DNA of 64,000 nucleotides from Symsagittifera roscoffensis (GCF_963678635.1 NC_087062.1:69722223-69786222); one strand, 5' to 3'; numbered from the stretch's first letter, positions 26,901 to 41,900 are shown. Notes: generated from the sequence alone by a model not told the origin. Translations and numbers: made by a program.

Positions 26901-29900
26901 CAATTATGAAAACGGATTGTTATAATTTTTTGTCAATTATAATTGAATACAATTAGAAAAATTAGTTATTTAGAAGATTTTTATTAGATTTCAAACTTGA
27001 TATTTTCAAAAGGTTAAAAGCCTCTATAATCGATTTTGATTATGAATCATACAAAAACGATTTTGATCATAATCTCCTACTTAGCCAAAATTTGTCACTT
27101 CAAAAAAAAATATTTATTCATATTTTATGGGTTATTGCTTTTCGGTCAAAAACGGAATCTCTGAAAAGGAGATGTCTTGTGACACTTTGCTTCATCTCAG
27201 CACAACGTTCTACCACAAAACAAAGATTTCATTGACATCACTTCATATTGGTTGAAAGGTTTCCGCGGTAGATGAAACATAATTCGTCCAAATAAATCAT
27301 GACACTAAAGCAGAGTGATGAAGTTTTGGTGATTTAAAAAACTGAAAACGTGAACCATGAATCAACTCCTATCGAGAAAAATAAAAAAATTTAAAAAGTT
27401 ATAATTTCGATTTTCTTCACAAAAACCAACGTCTACGAAAAGCATAAACTATAAGCAGTTGAAATCCAAGGAACCAAACAAAAGAGTGTATAATCAATTA
27501 AAATCGATTATAAAACTCTCAGCAGAAAACATGTGAATTAGAAATTGCGAAAAAATAAATTGATTATAATTGACCATAATCGATCATAATCGATTAAAGT
27601 GTATTATAATAGATTATAAAAAAGTTTCAATTTGTTTCAATTTGTTTTTCATACGTTTTTGAAACCGATTGTTTTTTTCTAAATCTGAAATGTTTACTCT
27701 GTTTTTCAATTTTTGCACGGTTCTGCCAAATTACATTCCGAACGAAAGTTCTCATCCCAATGTACCCCCCATGACACCCCGAATCCTCCTACCACACTAC
27801 CACCCTGCACTGGAGTTCCATGGATAATAATCAATTATAATGTCATTTTATAGTCGGTATCTAAAAAATTTCAAAAAAAAATCAGTTATAATCCATCAAA
27901 AATGGATTATAATCCAATAATTTTTATATCAATATAATCCATTGAAAATGGAATATTTTCTTATATTTTATGCCAATATAGTTCCTTATAATCGGTTAAA
28001 ATCAATTAAAAGGGATTTTTTCGAGAGGTTAGTCATAGAATTTACAAGTTTTTTTTTCAAATTTATCGCATTTTCTGTTTAGAGCAGTTGCTTCGTAATA
28101 AGTTTCATAAAATGTTACATTTCACTTTTCAATTTTTATAGTTTTTTTCTTATATAATCAGATATAATGGATTTTAAATGGATTATAAGCCATTGTAATT
28201 GATTCTGTTATTACGAAAACAATCGTTTATAATGACAATATAATCGATTTCGTGGTCTAAATTTGCAATAATTATGGATTATAATGACAACATTTTGGAC
28301 AACAATTTCCCATTATAATCGATTATTATCCATGGAACTCCGGTCCGCGACACCCCTACCCCCACCACACACCCTCACCCAAAAACTTTCCAGGCGCCCT
28401 CCCCCTCACCTCACACACACACACCCATCCGACCCCAACCAAACCCCCCCTACCCCTTCCTCAGCCCCGTCACAATTCACAGTTATCCCTTTCCTCAGTA
28501 TACCGTCCCCAAGGTTTTACCGTCCTTCACGTAGGTAGCAAGTGGTCTTAAGTGGGAGAGGGGAAACTAGGAAAAGGAAGAAATCTTATTGGGGGACAAA
28601 CATCGGATGGATCGATGATAATGAAAAAAATGAGGGACGTAAATTGAGAAAAGATTTGAAAGTCAGCAAAACTAGCAAGCTACAAAAACTAAAAATTATG
28701 AACAAAGAACTTGAAAACAAGACAAGACTGATCGTATCAGGGCGAGGCCCTGAATGTTCCGACTGCCTTTTAAGGTTTATGGAGCAGTAATAACATTGAA
28801 AAAAAATTAAATATAAAAAAATGACTGAATTTTTTTTTCTAAAATTTGAAGTTTTGTTTTTGAAAATCATCCCTCCACACGACATATAAAGTACAAAAGG
28901 ATAGATTTCGCTCCTTGTAGCAAGTCAATTACAGCAAATAAGCTTCCTTGAACCAATTTGGAACTATTTCTAAGACAGATTAAATCCCCGCTTACGCGTT
29001 AATAGAGCGAAATATATCGCGCGTTAATAGTCCCAAATCGGCCAAAAGGGCAATCTTTAAACCCCCATAACTTTACAAAAAATGATCACAGGTGAAGTAT
29101 CTTTTCAAATTTAAGCTCAAGGACAACAATAGCTTTGGAAGATATAAAAAAAACCTTAAAATAGCTAGTTAAAAAGTCGAATTTTGTCTGTAGAAAAAAA
29201 CCCAACCCGAGCGCAAATATTCTGTTACTTTCGTATCGAAAGTCGGAACAATAACAATTTTCTTAGCCAGTGTAAATATCAATTTTGCCATTTTCTAACA
29301 TCTGTCAATTTGTGAAAACAGTGGACTCGCTGAAAATTTCGGACAAGTTTCAGCTTTTTCAAATTAAATCATCGAAGATAATCAATTATAATTGATTAAA
29401 ATGGATTATTTTGGTTTTGTCAAAAAATAGATTATAATTCCTTTTTAATCGATTAAATCCCTAATATTTTTGATTTTGTGGAGGACTGATTATAAAAACT
29501 TAATTATAATCGATTAACTTCATAGCTGGGGTCTACTCCATTGTTAACGGAAATGATTTCATAAAAATTTTCAAAAACCCTAAATTTTAAAGTTTTGTGC
29601 ATAAAGATATGTTGATTGCAATTAAACTAGAAGCTCCGCCTCAAGTGGGCTTTCATGGGACGTTCCGTTTTTTTCTCCGGAATAAATAAAATTGTTTCAA
29701 ATTGTTTTTTTTTGGGAATGTACGGGTTGCTTCAAAAATTTACTTTTTGTGGCGCAAGAGGGTGATTTCCAACGAAACTGGAATATCTTCATTTTCTTTG
29801 AAAGTTATCCTTTTGAACGTCATCATAGAAAACCCTGCTGGGAACGGAACCATCACAATTCACAAACACATCCAATACTGCATCGCCATCTTTTGACGCA

Positions 29901-32900
29901 GGTCTGAAGTCGAGCAACAGCACATTGTTTGTCATAGGGTAGGTTAATTGAACAACTCTCGCCTCGCCTTGCAAAATGTTCCTGATGTCAAAAGCACGCC
30001 CATTTCCAACAGCATAGGGTGGCACTGATATGTCGCATGTGTCGAAAAGTATAGCAGGGACTTCGCTTTCAAAATCGCTGAAGTTCTTGTACTGTCTGAC
30101 GTAATCCTCTGAAGTTGCCGCCTCGGAGAAGCTGGCTATAATTAGCTCCATCAGTCATCCCGATGGAGTAAACTACAATTCCATCAGTCTGAAACAAAAG
30201 ATTTTTCTTGCTGAATTCTTTTTTTTCCAAAAATAAAATAGAAAAATCCTTTGTCTACAAAAAATAAAAAACATCGCTTGAACCGAGGTAAGAATTGGTA
30301 TTAAAGTCATTTGATTCAGAGTGTCTTTAGTGAGAAATCGATCAAAAAGCCATTTTTTGAAAATATGTTATCGAAATAAATAAGATGGATGAAATTTGTT
30401 CGCAGAATTTTTGAGAGGACGAGTCTGTTCACAAGCCAACTCTAATTGGACCACTAATTACAACGAAAATAACAAAATTTGTTTTTGATTAATTTCATTT
30501 TGAGCAATTAAGAAGAATACATACACAGATACACACAAAATCCAGGGTCCTATGTGTTAAGATTGTCTATAGTTTTCCATGTATTAAGATTGGTTATAGA
30601 TTCTCTATCCATTAAGATTGGTTATAGGTTGTCAGGGGCGGTTTTCTTTAGAAAAAAAATTTAAAAAAATTNNNNNNNNNNNNNNNNNNNNNNNNNNNNN
30701 NNNNNNNNNNNNNNNNNNNNNNNNNNNNNNNNNNNNNNNNNNNNNNNNNNNNNNNNNNNNNNNNNNNNNNNNNNNNNNNNNNNNNNNNNNNNNNNNNNNN
30801 NNNNNNNNNNNNNNNNNNNNNNNNNNNNNNNNNNNNNNNNNNNNNNNNNNNNNNNNNNNNNNNNNNNNNNNAATTGTTGGTTGAAAAGTTTTCTCTGCTT
30901 AAAAAATTAGATACTGGCTTCAAGCCCTCAGAGATACCCAACAAGTTGTCGGTCATCAAAGCTGTTCGAGAAATCAATTCAGAGTTGTAGGCAGATGGTG
31001 CCACTTTGTTCGATAGCAGCAGTGACGAGGAAAGCAGCAGTAGCGAAGATGACGAGCAATGAAATTCGAAAACAATTATAGAACAACAGCTATATTTAAA
31101 AGATTTTTATCGCAACATATTTATTCTATTATTCGTTTAAAATTTGATATAAAATTACTAGTGACAAACTGTATTATACCGTCATGTGAGACAAAGTTAG
31201 TTGAAGTAGCCTTGCCATTTGTTTTTCAATAAATACAATGAGCAAAAAAAAATAACCAATAAAACCCACAAAATGAACTAGTCTGTTTTTGAGTGAAAAG
31301 AGCGACTAATTGTTGTATTTGACATCGATTTTGTTAAGCAGCTCTATTGTAGATTGAGGGAAACCAGATTTGAATCGGTCTGTTGGAAGTGTCATAAGAA
31401 TATAGAATTGATTGCCCATGAGAATCACTAGTTGATGAAGCTAATAAAAGCCAAAGTTCGCCCAAATCTCTTATAGGTTGCGTGTTGATAATAGTGAAAC
31501 AATTTTTGGCGATTTTTGGAAACATATCCGAGGGAAAACATTCTAGAAGTCTGAATGATATTTGATGATGTAAAGAACACAGTTTGCTCATTTTACAACC
31601 ATTACAACCACCAAAATTGTCAACCACTGTAATTTGTACAGTTTTTGAGGATCTCGCCGTTGCGATCAATTAAAACAACTGATCGACGTTCGCCGAGTAG
31701 AATCAGGCAAATAGGTTTGCCAGCAAATTTTTCAAATTTGTATTCAACTTCCAACCGGGTACCAGTAAGTTCCGGACAAATATGGTTATCGCCCAAGTGC
31801 AAATCGCTCGTAAGAGTGAACACCGGGTTAAAGTGATTGCGGAAATTAGACAAATTGATCATGTTACCGCCGTGATCGAATCCGAGTGATCTCATTTTTT
31901 CGAAAAAAATTGTACGTTACTTTTTCCTAAGTCGATTGGCGTTCCTCCTACAGAATTTCCCTCGTGAGTTATTCGAACTGTCGACAAGTCAAAATTTTCA
32001 AAATTGAGGGATTTGTTGCATAGCTTCCTGTAAACTTCTTTTCGGGCACCATAGATATTTGCAGACGATTTATCGGGGCCTGGTTGAAAATGTCGTCTCT
32101 AAAACAAACAATAGTTCCGCTTGATATGAGAAAAGACTCTGCGACAGCTTCCTTAAACTCGTTTCGGCCACTTTTCTAGTAAGAGCGCAGTCAATGGGTA
32201 AGTGAGATTTGTGTCTAAATTCCAGCATGTAAACTAGGCAAGTAGCATTTTGAATTTTTACTCCAAAATTTTGGGGCTCACAATTTGTCGAACTTTTTAG
32301 CAAAACGAAACAATTCAAGGCTCGGTTTAACCGAATGCGTACTCCAACCCCAGGTAAAAGATATTTGTCAATACCGGTCAAGAATGCATCTTTGAGTCGG
32401 AAAGGATATCTCCAATGTTGTCCTAAATTTACAAGTTCGTATCAATTTCTGAGCTGAGGCTTGTATTGTCTTGAAATTTTGTAGGATCGTCTTCAAACTC
32501 TTGCTCTTGGCATGCCAAAAAAATATGTTTGTATTGGGCATCGCTAGACAAATCGACTTCTAAAATGTCTTATAAGGATGTGGTTTGTTATATGACGATA
32601 CTACAGTTCCATTCAAACTCACTTGTACATTTTGCCAAATGCTCTTTGCTAGTTTTTTGACATAAATAAGCTTTTCCGTTTTAACAGGAGCAGTGCTGTC
32701 GACAACCGCTTCTTCCTCGTCTTCTTCTTTCTCTGCTTTCGACGGCGTCGGGCTTGTCCCATCCATCTGGAGCTCCAAGTCTAAATATATTTTTCTCGTC
32801 TCTATAACATTCCCGCTAACATCAGCCCCGTAAATTTGAATTCTAAGACTGGTGCATCCGCATTAGTGAGAGGAAAGACGCGCTCGTCATATCCTCGCTG

Positions 32901-35900
32901 AAAATCTACGAGTACGTGGCCACTTGAAAACAGATCAAGGGCTGCATGAGTTACCGTTGTTGGGTGCTCAGATGTGATGAAAAAATTTGACGACGAGTCT
33001 GCTCTTCCTTTTCGTCTCATCGCAATGCTAAATCAACTAGTTTGGTGAAAAATCTTGCCTGCTTAGTCTCTTGGCTGCCTTTCCCTTTTTTGGGAGCCCT
33101 TTTTCGATTTTTTGAAAAGGCAGGCTTGCCGAGTTACTTGACCGCCTTCTTTTTCTTTGGAACGCTTCGACGACGGCGTGCTCCTCCTCCAATTTGTTAA
33201 CGAATTGTATTCTTGCAAACTTTTTTATAGAAGATTTTGGAAGAGAGCATCCATCCAAAATTTCTAAGTATTCGGGAGCAGCGGTTGATAAAAAAAGCTT
33301 TGCCAATGGGATGCCGTACTTTTTAGAAAGAGGAATTACAAAACCTTTGAGACCTTTGCGGATAGCTGAGCCTAATCCACTGCCGTTTTGACGAGCTTGA
33401 GAACCAGCAAAGTATTTTTCTGTTCAACGATTGGCAACTATGCGATTGGAGTGATAATTAAGGGACAGATAATTAAAGTCAGAAGGGACAGAAATACAGA
33501 CGGATGCTTGATTGTCCACGACTGGTTTATAGAGCAATAAAAATTCAATTGATTGAGTGAATAAAGATACGCTTTTAGTTGATTGCCACCTGGTGGTGAG
33601 GTCACGAGCGGTCATCCGGATATTTGTAGCTAACTAGTTCCGATTCGTAGAACCTGGCCAAGGTTTCCGCTCCTTTTTTGTCTTGTAGAATACAAGTGAC
33701 TGGTTGATTTGTGTCAAAAGATTTCGATACAAACTTGATTAAAAAGAACTCGTCAGTAAATTGCTGCTGATAACCTTTTTGGAATTGGATATCCGTTCGA
33801 GCTGATATTTCAACTGAATCGCCCAATTTAAACTTACTTTTTCGTCCGCTGCTTCTGACACCACTGTTTTTTTTTTCTTTTTGTAAATTTTGAAGGCACC
33901 GGGGAAAGCTATTTGAACCAATCTTTTAACATGCTTATTTTTCAACAACAACCGGCAACCTTTTAAGTGAGGCGTTTTTACGAGGATAGATAAAATTTAC
34001 AAATTTTTAACATAGCGAAAACTTCCCGAATGCTCACAATATTTGTCCTCTATACTCTTCTAATGAAACGTTTCCCGACACAATTTGGATTCGCTGTGTG
34101 TAGAGGATAAACTTCGGCGTAAACTTTTTTATCGGCGCAAAATTAGGTAAACACACCCTTGAACTCTTTCTTTTGATCTACCCTTATTTTATTTAGAATA
34201 GTAAGTGGGTCATCAACGTTGATCATTTTCAGAAAAGCATCTTTTACAGTTGTTGCATATCTGTTACTTAGACGTTGAACACTCGAGTATCGACTCAAGA
34301 CGTCGACTGCATTTAAAACATATTTTGTACGACTGTTCCTGTTTGCAATTTTATCCATATAGGCAACGTCCTTGGAATCAAATATGATTATTGCCCAAAC
34401 TGACAACACCCAAACGTTTGTATTTGTACTTAAATTGCTTCAATTTGGAATACGTGGATGAAGATGTCAAAAATTGCTCAACTTGTTTGCGCGAGAGCTC
34501 ACTCGCAGAAGTTACGTTTTGAACATTTCCATATGCCGCCGGATGGGTCAGAGAGTAGTAAAATTCCCGCAGGAGCCGATCTTCTTGCTCCGCTATTGGG
34601 GTTGTTGATGTGATTGATCTGTGTGCTTCGTCTTGCTCTCGACTACTCGCCCCTTCATTATTCTTGTTGTTGTTGTTCGTATCCTTGGCCGTATATTGAC
34701 GGCGGCTCCCATTTATACGCCCGTCTTGTTCTTGTTGCTGTTGTTTTTTGGTCCTCTTGCTTTTGGCTGCTGCCTCTATAAAGTTTAGTGCCTAATGATT
34801 TGGTATCAAATTATCGGTTGATTTTTTGAGCGGAAAAAAATGTTTCAAAATATTTCGTTATTTGGGAGGCAACTTTTATCCTTTATTCGCAAGTCTTTCA
34901 AAAATTGTATAACGTAAAATTTTGGCATCAGATCAACAATGGCTGCAGCTGATGCACCCCCACCAATTCTCATTGTTTAATCAAACATGTATAGAAAGAC
35001 GTTGGGATGACTGACTAACGGTTTTTAAAATATTCAGTATGCGCATATGTTTGTTCTTGTAGGCGCTACTGGCCGATGTTGCAGTAGGAATAATATATTT
35101 TTCAAGCAGCGCAACCGTCTCATCCTCCTCCTCTTGACCCTACTGCTCCTCTTTCTTTGCCTCTTTGACAAAGTGGGGAGGTTGTTGTCAAGGTTGGAAG
35201 GCGATTTCCTTCCTTTGAGTCCTGAAGGCTAATTTCCTGCTGTTGTTCCAAAAAACAAGTTTTCGAGCTACTGGATTTTAATTTATCTTTAACAGGAGAA
35301 GGAAATGTTAACAACTTTTCCGATTCTAAAATCAGCGCAGCGATCAATTGGTCTGGACAGGGGTCTAGTGAAATTGTGTGATCTGGATTGCTAGTTGAAT
35401 TTGGCGACTTGAGGTTGTAAAAAAAACTCGTCAAGGTTCCTGTGACCAACTGTTTCTGCAGCTCTGGGGGTAAAAAATAGAAAGTGGATTTAGTTTCTCC
35501 TGTTTGAAGACGACAAAAACTTCTCAGGTAGATAATTTCGTCAGTTATAAAAGTACAAAAACGCAAGACATCGGGGCAAGAGGGTGTGAGATCAATCAAA
35601 AAGTGACCAAAGTTCTATCTCATGCATTCTCTATTACAGTTTTGAATAAATTGAGGGCTTGCGCTTGCTAGCTCTGTGCCAAGTTTTTCGAGTTGTTTTT
35701 GAACGCGGGGAAAACTTAATAAAAGTACATGAGTAGTGTTTTGACGACTGTGACGCATAATTTCCCCTTTGATAAAGTTTGTGTTTGATGAAAATGACAG
35801 GTAAATCTTTGTGACGTCCTGGTGTGGCCTTTGTGGAAAAAACTCTACATTGTAAAATTTTTTCAGAAGAATGGTCAAAAATACTAGAATTTTTTTTCAG

Positions 35901-38900
35901 CAAAGTCCTGGAAGATTTTTTTATGATTTGATCTACATTAAAAGAATTTGAGGCTTCGACACTACATTTAGTTCGACAAACACAACAGTAACGGGGGCTT
36001 TGAAGTATCGTTTAAAGTCGCAAAAAATTGCTCGCCAGAAACGAGAGATATAACTACATGTTTAAAAGCTGGTTGAATCAAATCTTCGGTTGGCTGAGTT
36101 AGCATTGAGTAAATTAACCACTTTTTTTCAGATCCCGTTGCACCGCATACAAACATGAATTTTGTGGGATTAATTTATTCATTTGTTTTACTCAATTCAC
36201 GCGCTGTTGTGAATACATGAACGATAGCGATGATAAAACTGGAGCTGGGAGTAACTGACTCAAGCAAGAAGAAACTAATTTAAAATAGGCAGTCTTCTCT
36301 TCACAATTTGGGGATCTTAGGCACAGTTGCAAAATACTCAAGGCAACAAGCATACAGACAAAACTCAGTTGAATCAAAAATACAACGTCAGAGCATTGTC
36401 TCCTACAACAGAAAAAATTCCACTTGGATTCCACTGCAGCTGAAGCCTCACAGTCAGTTTGGTCTTCTTCAACACTATCACTACTTCTGCTGCTAGTTTT
36501 TGCTCTGAGCGAAGGCGGTGGTGAAAAAACCTGTATTAGAATACAAGAGTAAATTAAGGAGTGTTTTCCTCGCAAATGTAAATGTTGTTGTGATTGCTAC
36601 TCGATCTACTTTGAGCCAACTTAAAAAAAACACAAAAAGTCGAAAGACAAAATAACATATAATTGAGAGAAAAAAATTGATCTGACTATGAGGTAGATTT
36701 TTGTGATCAACACCTCGCTGTTGTTTTTTTTATGGAACAAGTGGTATTTAGTTTTGCTGCTGCTTCAATTTGAGAAGAGGAAGCTGCTGATCTCATTTTA
36801 GACAAAAAAACCAAATGACCATTATTGTTTAAAATCGGCGATTGATAAAAATATTATCATTCAAAAAAAAACAGACAGTCCGAGTAGTGGTAATAGTGTG
36901 AAAGTTTTTTTTATTCCTTGTTTTTTTCCTCTCCCTACTCAATCACTCACTTACTCCTTGTTCTCTTCCTCGAAAACGACAGGCTCCTCTTTGCCTTTTT
37001 TCTCTTCGTCATGGTCTCTTTCTTCTTCTTGTTGCCTCTTGTTGCAGCAGCTGGATAATGTCGTCGCCGTCGTCAATACTAATCTTTTCCTTCATCGCCG
37101 TTTTTATCATCATAGGCATTTGTCACTCAAAAAACTCAAAACATATAAGACGAGTTCTTGTTTTTTCTTCGTCTTCACCTTCTTTTCTTCTTTCGCTTCC
37201 ACTGCTATTGCTTTTAATAACCCGAGCATATCCACATTTGGGGCGGTCGGGCTCGGGGTGGGGCGGTCGTTGGCATAATCTCCATAATCAAGCAAGGAAT
37301 CAGTCCTTCAGTCAATCAGGACCTGAAAAGCATCAAAAGCGGGTAAACTTTAATAACTGTTTAATAAAAGAAATTAAAATTTTCTTGCTTTTATTTTTAC
37401 GGGTTTGGTGGTTAATATTGGATCACAAGCACATGCACAGACACAGACACACTTGCAGAGAGAGGAGAGAGAGGCTGGCCGCTTGACTTGAGGTGAAGAT
37501 GAAAAGTTCGAAAAAAAGGATTAAGCTACCAGGCAACAACTATCAATTCAGTACAAGAAATGATCAAAATAAAAGAACAACAACAACGACACCAGAAAAA
37601 CTAAAAATTTGGTCACAAATGGCGTTAGAGAAAAACTAAACTGTCATCATCAAACGAGGCTAGCATTTCAGGGTGATGCTGATGATTCTGCTGGTGTTTC
37701 ATCGTGCTCGCCAGTACAATCAGCGCCGATAAATAAGGTGCACGAAAGTATTTCGCCAATCGGCGGAAGGCAAACATTGTTCTTGAGGTAGTTTGTAGAA
37801 ACAGCAAAAAACTTAACATTTGGGTCCTGCAACAAAACATTGGCTTCTGATGGGTTTTCTATTGTTGTTGCTGCTGCTGTTGTTGTGAGTAAATGTTTCC
37901 TTGTAAGGCCATTTTGTCTGTCAATTGCTGCTGCTGCGGTTGTTGATGCATTCCGTTGCCATTATTTTTGTGAAAAGAAAAACTGTAATAAAATATCAAA
38001 ATTTTGAACATTTGTTTGACTTCCCAAAATCGGCCCAGTTCGGAAGCATCCAATCTGAATAGCAATTTACAACTTTTGTCACTTCCGCCAAAACTTAACA
38101 TGTTTTCGCTGCTATCGTTTTATCGCTCGTCCTCGCCTCATACCGCAAAAAATTTCAGAGTTGGACAGCAATTTCCATACAGCATGCTGCCAACAACATT
38201 TCGTGACCACATTGAGTTAAAACTTTGGGTTGAAAGCGAGATATCAAAAAATTTGGGTTGAAAAGCAATGGTTGAAAGTCATTGATCTGAAAAATAGGAC
38301 AAAAAAGTTGTGTTGAAAGCAATGATTGAAAGCCATTGATCTAGAAAAATACATAAAAATCAAATCACAGATGACTTTCAAAATGAGAACAGTTTTGAAT
38401 TGAGTCATGGGTAGCTGATCCTCTCATTGTACGCTTGCTATTTAAAACGGTCGATTTATTTGGATATTTTGACGGAGAGTTGACTTACTCTTAAAAACAC
38501 AATTAATATAAAAGTAGTGGTTTATAATCAACTGAAACAGTTCTATGAATGCTCCCAAACTGTCTTAGATCTCAAAAAGGAGGCCGTTTTGGGAAATATT
38601 CACGATTGTCTTCATATGTGAGCCACGCCGTTTTAAAGGAGCGACAAAATAAATTCCCATACCCTCCAAGACTTTTATACGGAGCGAAGGCGGCATATAT
38701 TGAGAACGGACACACTGTAGCATACTGTAGTCGGCTGCTGGCGGCCAACCATCTTTTCTTTCTTTCAACTACAAAAAGCTGTCCTGTTTCTCCCTTTTTG
38801 GATCGAAGAACTCGCGCGCAATATTCGAAAGCTTTTCCAAATCCCAGCTGTTGCTCTTTGGTGTAGCATGCTGTGCAAGAGACCCCCATGCTTCTTTAGA

Positions 38901-41900
38901 TGCCATTCAAATTTGTAATAAAATATGCAAATGATTGAAGGCAGTTTGATTGCAATCCCAGTATGCGGGACCACCCGAGAATAAGAGACATTTCTCAAAG
39001 ATGCGATTGTACATCTGATCTTCGCAATCTTCGGTAATACAAAAAGACTGATTGTAGTCGTCAACCTCGGGAAATCCACATTTTTTCTAGCCTTTGTAAA
39101 AATGAGACTCCATCAAAAGCGTGATGCCTTGGTCTTTCAATATGTTTAAAGTTTTTCTTTTACCATCCTACACTGTTGACGTTCTTTTCGTTCATGTCTA
39201 GTGTCTGGCAAGAAGATGAAATGAGTATATTTCGTGTTGCAAGAGCTCGAAACTACATTTCCGACTACGATCTAAAAGGGACGGCAAATTGTAATTAGTA
39301 ACGAAACTAAAAGCCAAATGGCTACAGATCGAACAAAAAGAGATGTAAAGAGAGAAGATTACGAATGAAGAAAAGTTAAATTAAAAACACGACGAATCAA
39401 AACAATTATTATCTGTAATTATATCCAACGCAAAATAATTGTGTCGACGACGATTATCATTACTGCTGGTACTAACATCAATTGTTTTTCCGTTTTTTTT
39501 TATGATAAGAGGGAAACAAACTGTTAGTGATGTTTCATCGCGGGAATATACTCTCTGAAAATTGTTTCAATGTTGTTGTTTTTGTTTTGTTTCGCAGGAG
39601 GCAAATGACACTATAGGACTGCATTCGATTTGCCAAAGGGTTTGATGGAAACGGTTCTTGCTTGTTGTTGTTTACTCATCGTCCACAAGATCAAAAACAA
39701 AATTTCGGACAGCTGTTTCAGTATCCTCCTCCTCCTCCTCGACTGCTGCTTCTACATCAATAAGTTTTGCTTCGAACGAAAAATAACCCAGTCAAAATTA
39801 CAGCAACAAACTGCTGCTGATTCAATCAGGAGTATGAGTGTTAAAAAATCATAACTTTTTCAAATAAACACAATTCATCATGTTTATATGAGATCTCACC
39901 AAAAGGTTGGATTATATGAATATTAGCTTCTCCACAGCAAAACCACATGACTTTATCATAACTACAGCCTTGTTTGAATTTTCTAATGCAATGCTGTTGA
40001 GCAAACGGAACGCATTCATGCTTCTTCTGTGCATAAACTTCCAAAAAAAAAACATTGTAAACTGAAAAAATTAGCGTCAGCAGTATCCTAAAAGATTAGA
40101 TCTCCCAAATTCTAGACAAAAAACACGTTTATTGCTTGTTACTTTTGTTATTTTTTCGCAGTAATGGTTTCACAACCTGCCTGTGCAAATAGAACGCAGA
40201 ATGGACGCAAACGGAGATCTCAGCTCCTTAACTTTTTGTTTTAACCAAGGCTCCAAGCTTTCCGCAATCAGTTCTTTTCTCAACAGCTCGGTTTGGAGTT
40301 AACCCTTTGATTTTCAACAAAATAGAATACATTATGCTCTGCGTACTGAAGCCACTCAAACAAAAAAGTCTAGTCCCTTATTGTAGAATTTTAAATTCTC
40401 AATCTTTTCCGAAATTTCGTCTGTCATGCAACCCAAAATGTTTCCTAATGGGATATCTCTGTTCTGTGTCCTTGCTGGCGGCTCTGATTCATCAATGTAC
40501 ATAATGCTGTCTGCATCACAAAAAAAAATATTTGTCGTCTTTTTCACTCGCTGCATGTATTTGTAGAGGACAGTGCGCGCATGAGCCGTTGTAAATCCAG
40601 CAAGCACAAGATTGGATTTTCGAGCAGAATCTGCAGATTCATTAATATCTGTATATTGCAGATACATCAAGTCATTTCCAAAAAAGTTTACATGTAACAC
40701 TTTCGTGTTTTTCGATGTGAAATAATCAATAACATGAGTGTAATTATTGATACATCGAGTTTTTGGCAAATTTCTTGCATTCCAAGATATCCCCTAAAAG
40801 AATTCAAAAGATTTTTCGAAATAAAATGGAGACCTTCTTTTTTTTGTCAGAATCCAACTTGATGTCTTTATTGAGTTCAAAACGCGGCAAAAAATATGTT
40901 TTACGAAGGCACAAATCCCTGGCTGGCAATCACAAGTTTTTGACTAAGCACTTGCTTCAGTTTTAATTTTCTAAAAAAAAGTTAATGTATTTTTTGAGGA
41001 GGTGGCTGGTTTGTTTTTCACGGTTCCATGTCCACATCTCTAAGACATATAAAATTCAGTAGCCGTTCACTAACGCTAATTTGGGTTCAACAGTTACAAA
41101 GGTTCCCCAAAATGCTCTGTCGCATTCCATGTCTGCATTCATGTTGCAATAACTCTGGCAAAAGGTTTTGGATTTTTTCTCGGCAGCAGATTCTTCAACG
41201 CAGCTTCTACAAAGAGGGAAAGAAGCTTCGATATACACTTGAAAGGGAAAACAGGTTTCATAAGATTTTGCGGCGGCAAGACCAGACATTTAATGAGTCC
41301 AAACCAACCGTCTCTTAGGATTCTATCTTCACCTAAACTTCTCGGCTGACAGTAAATGGACCCGGGGAATACTGTATAACTTTTTAATTACAACTCAGTG
41401 AAAAATCGCTGAAAGATGACCAACGGGGTGGGGACAATTTGCGTTAACGTCGCTATAAAAAGAACAATTGTCAACATAACGAAAGTGTTGATTTTGATCT
41501 TGTTTTGTCCAATGAAATTAAAAATCTTAACGTTAAGTCCTACCGCCCATAAAAGCATCTTGTGCACTAAATGGTGTGTAAAAGGCGCTTTTAGAAACAA
41601 TCGGTTTCAGCATTCTAGAAGAGAAAACCAGAACGGTTTTTTTAGGTCGCATTGATGGACAATTTTCGCTTCCACTGCAGATGTAGGCTGATTACAATGA
41701 TCACAGTCTTCAGAGCATCAGGAAAGCTGCAGACAGAAACTTTTACCAAGATGGCAGTCTTTTGATTCATGAAAGACAATAATTATCTGTTGATCAAGTG
41801 CCGCACTGCGAGTAAGATAATGAGGAAAATAATTTTTCTAAAATTTCTGTCAGCCCAAATGTTTTTGAGAATTTACGAAGGACTATCGGATTTAAAAAAA

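Noticed and set aside
28284-28538. 84-aa proline/threonine-rich plus-strand frame
   Set aside because: Produced by a C/A low-complexity tract; no domain or start context.
36898-37486. Plus-strand frames of 126 and 142 aa rich in Ser, Phe and Leu
   Set aside because: They are antisense to triplet-repeat, Lys/Glu-rich minus-strand coding-like sequence; composition is explained by that.
38565-39075. Reading the cysteine-rich block as the Polinton adenoviral-type cysteine protease
   Set aside because: No His/Asp/Cys protease signature or W-A-L substrate strand could be found; the cysteines are spaced like disulfide pairs.
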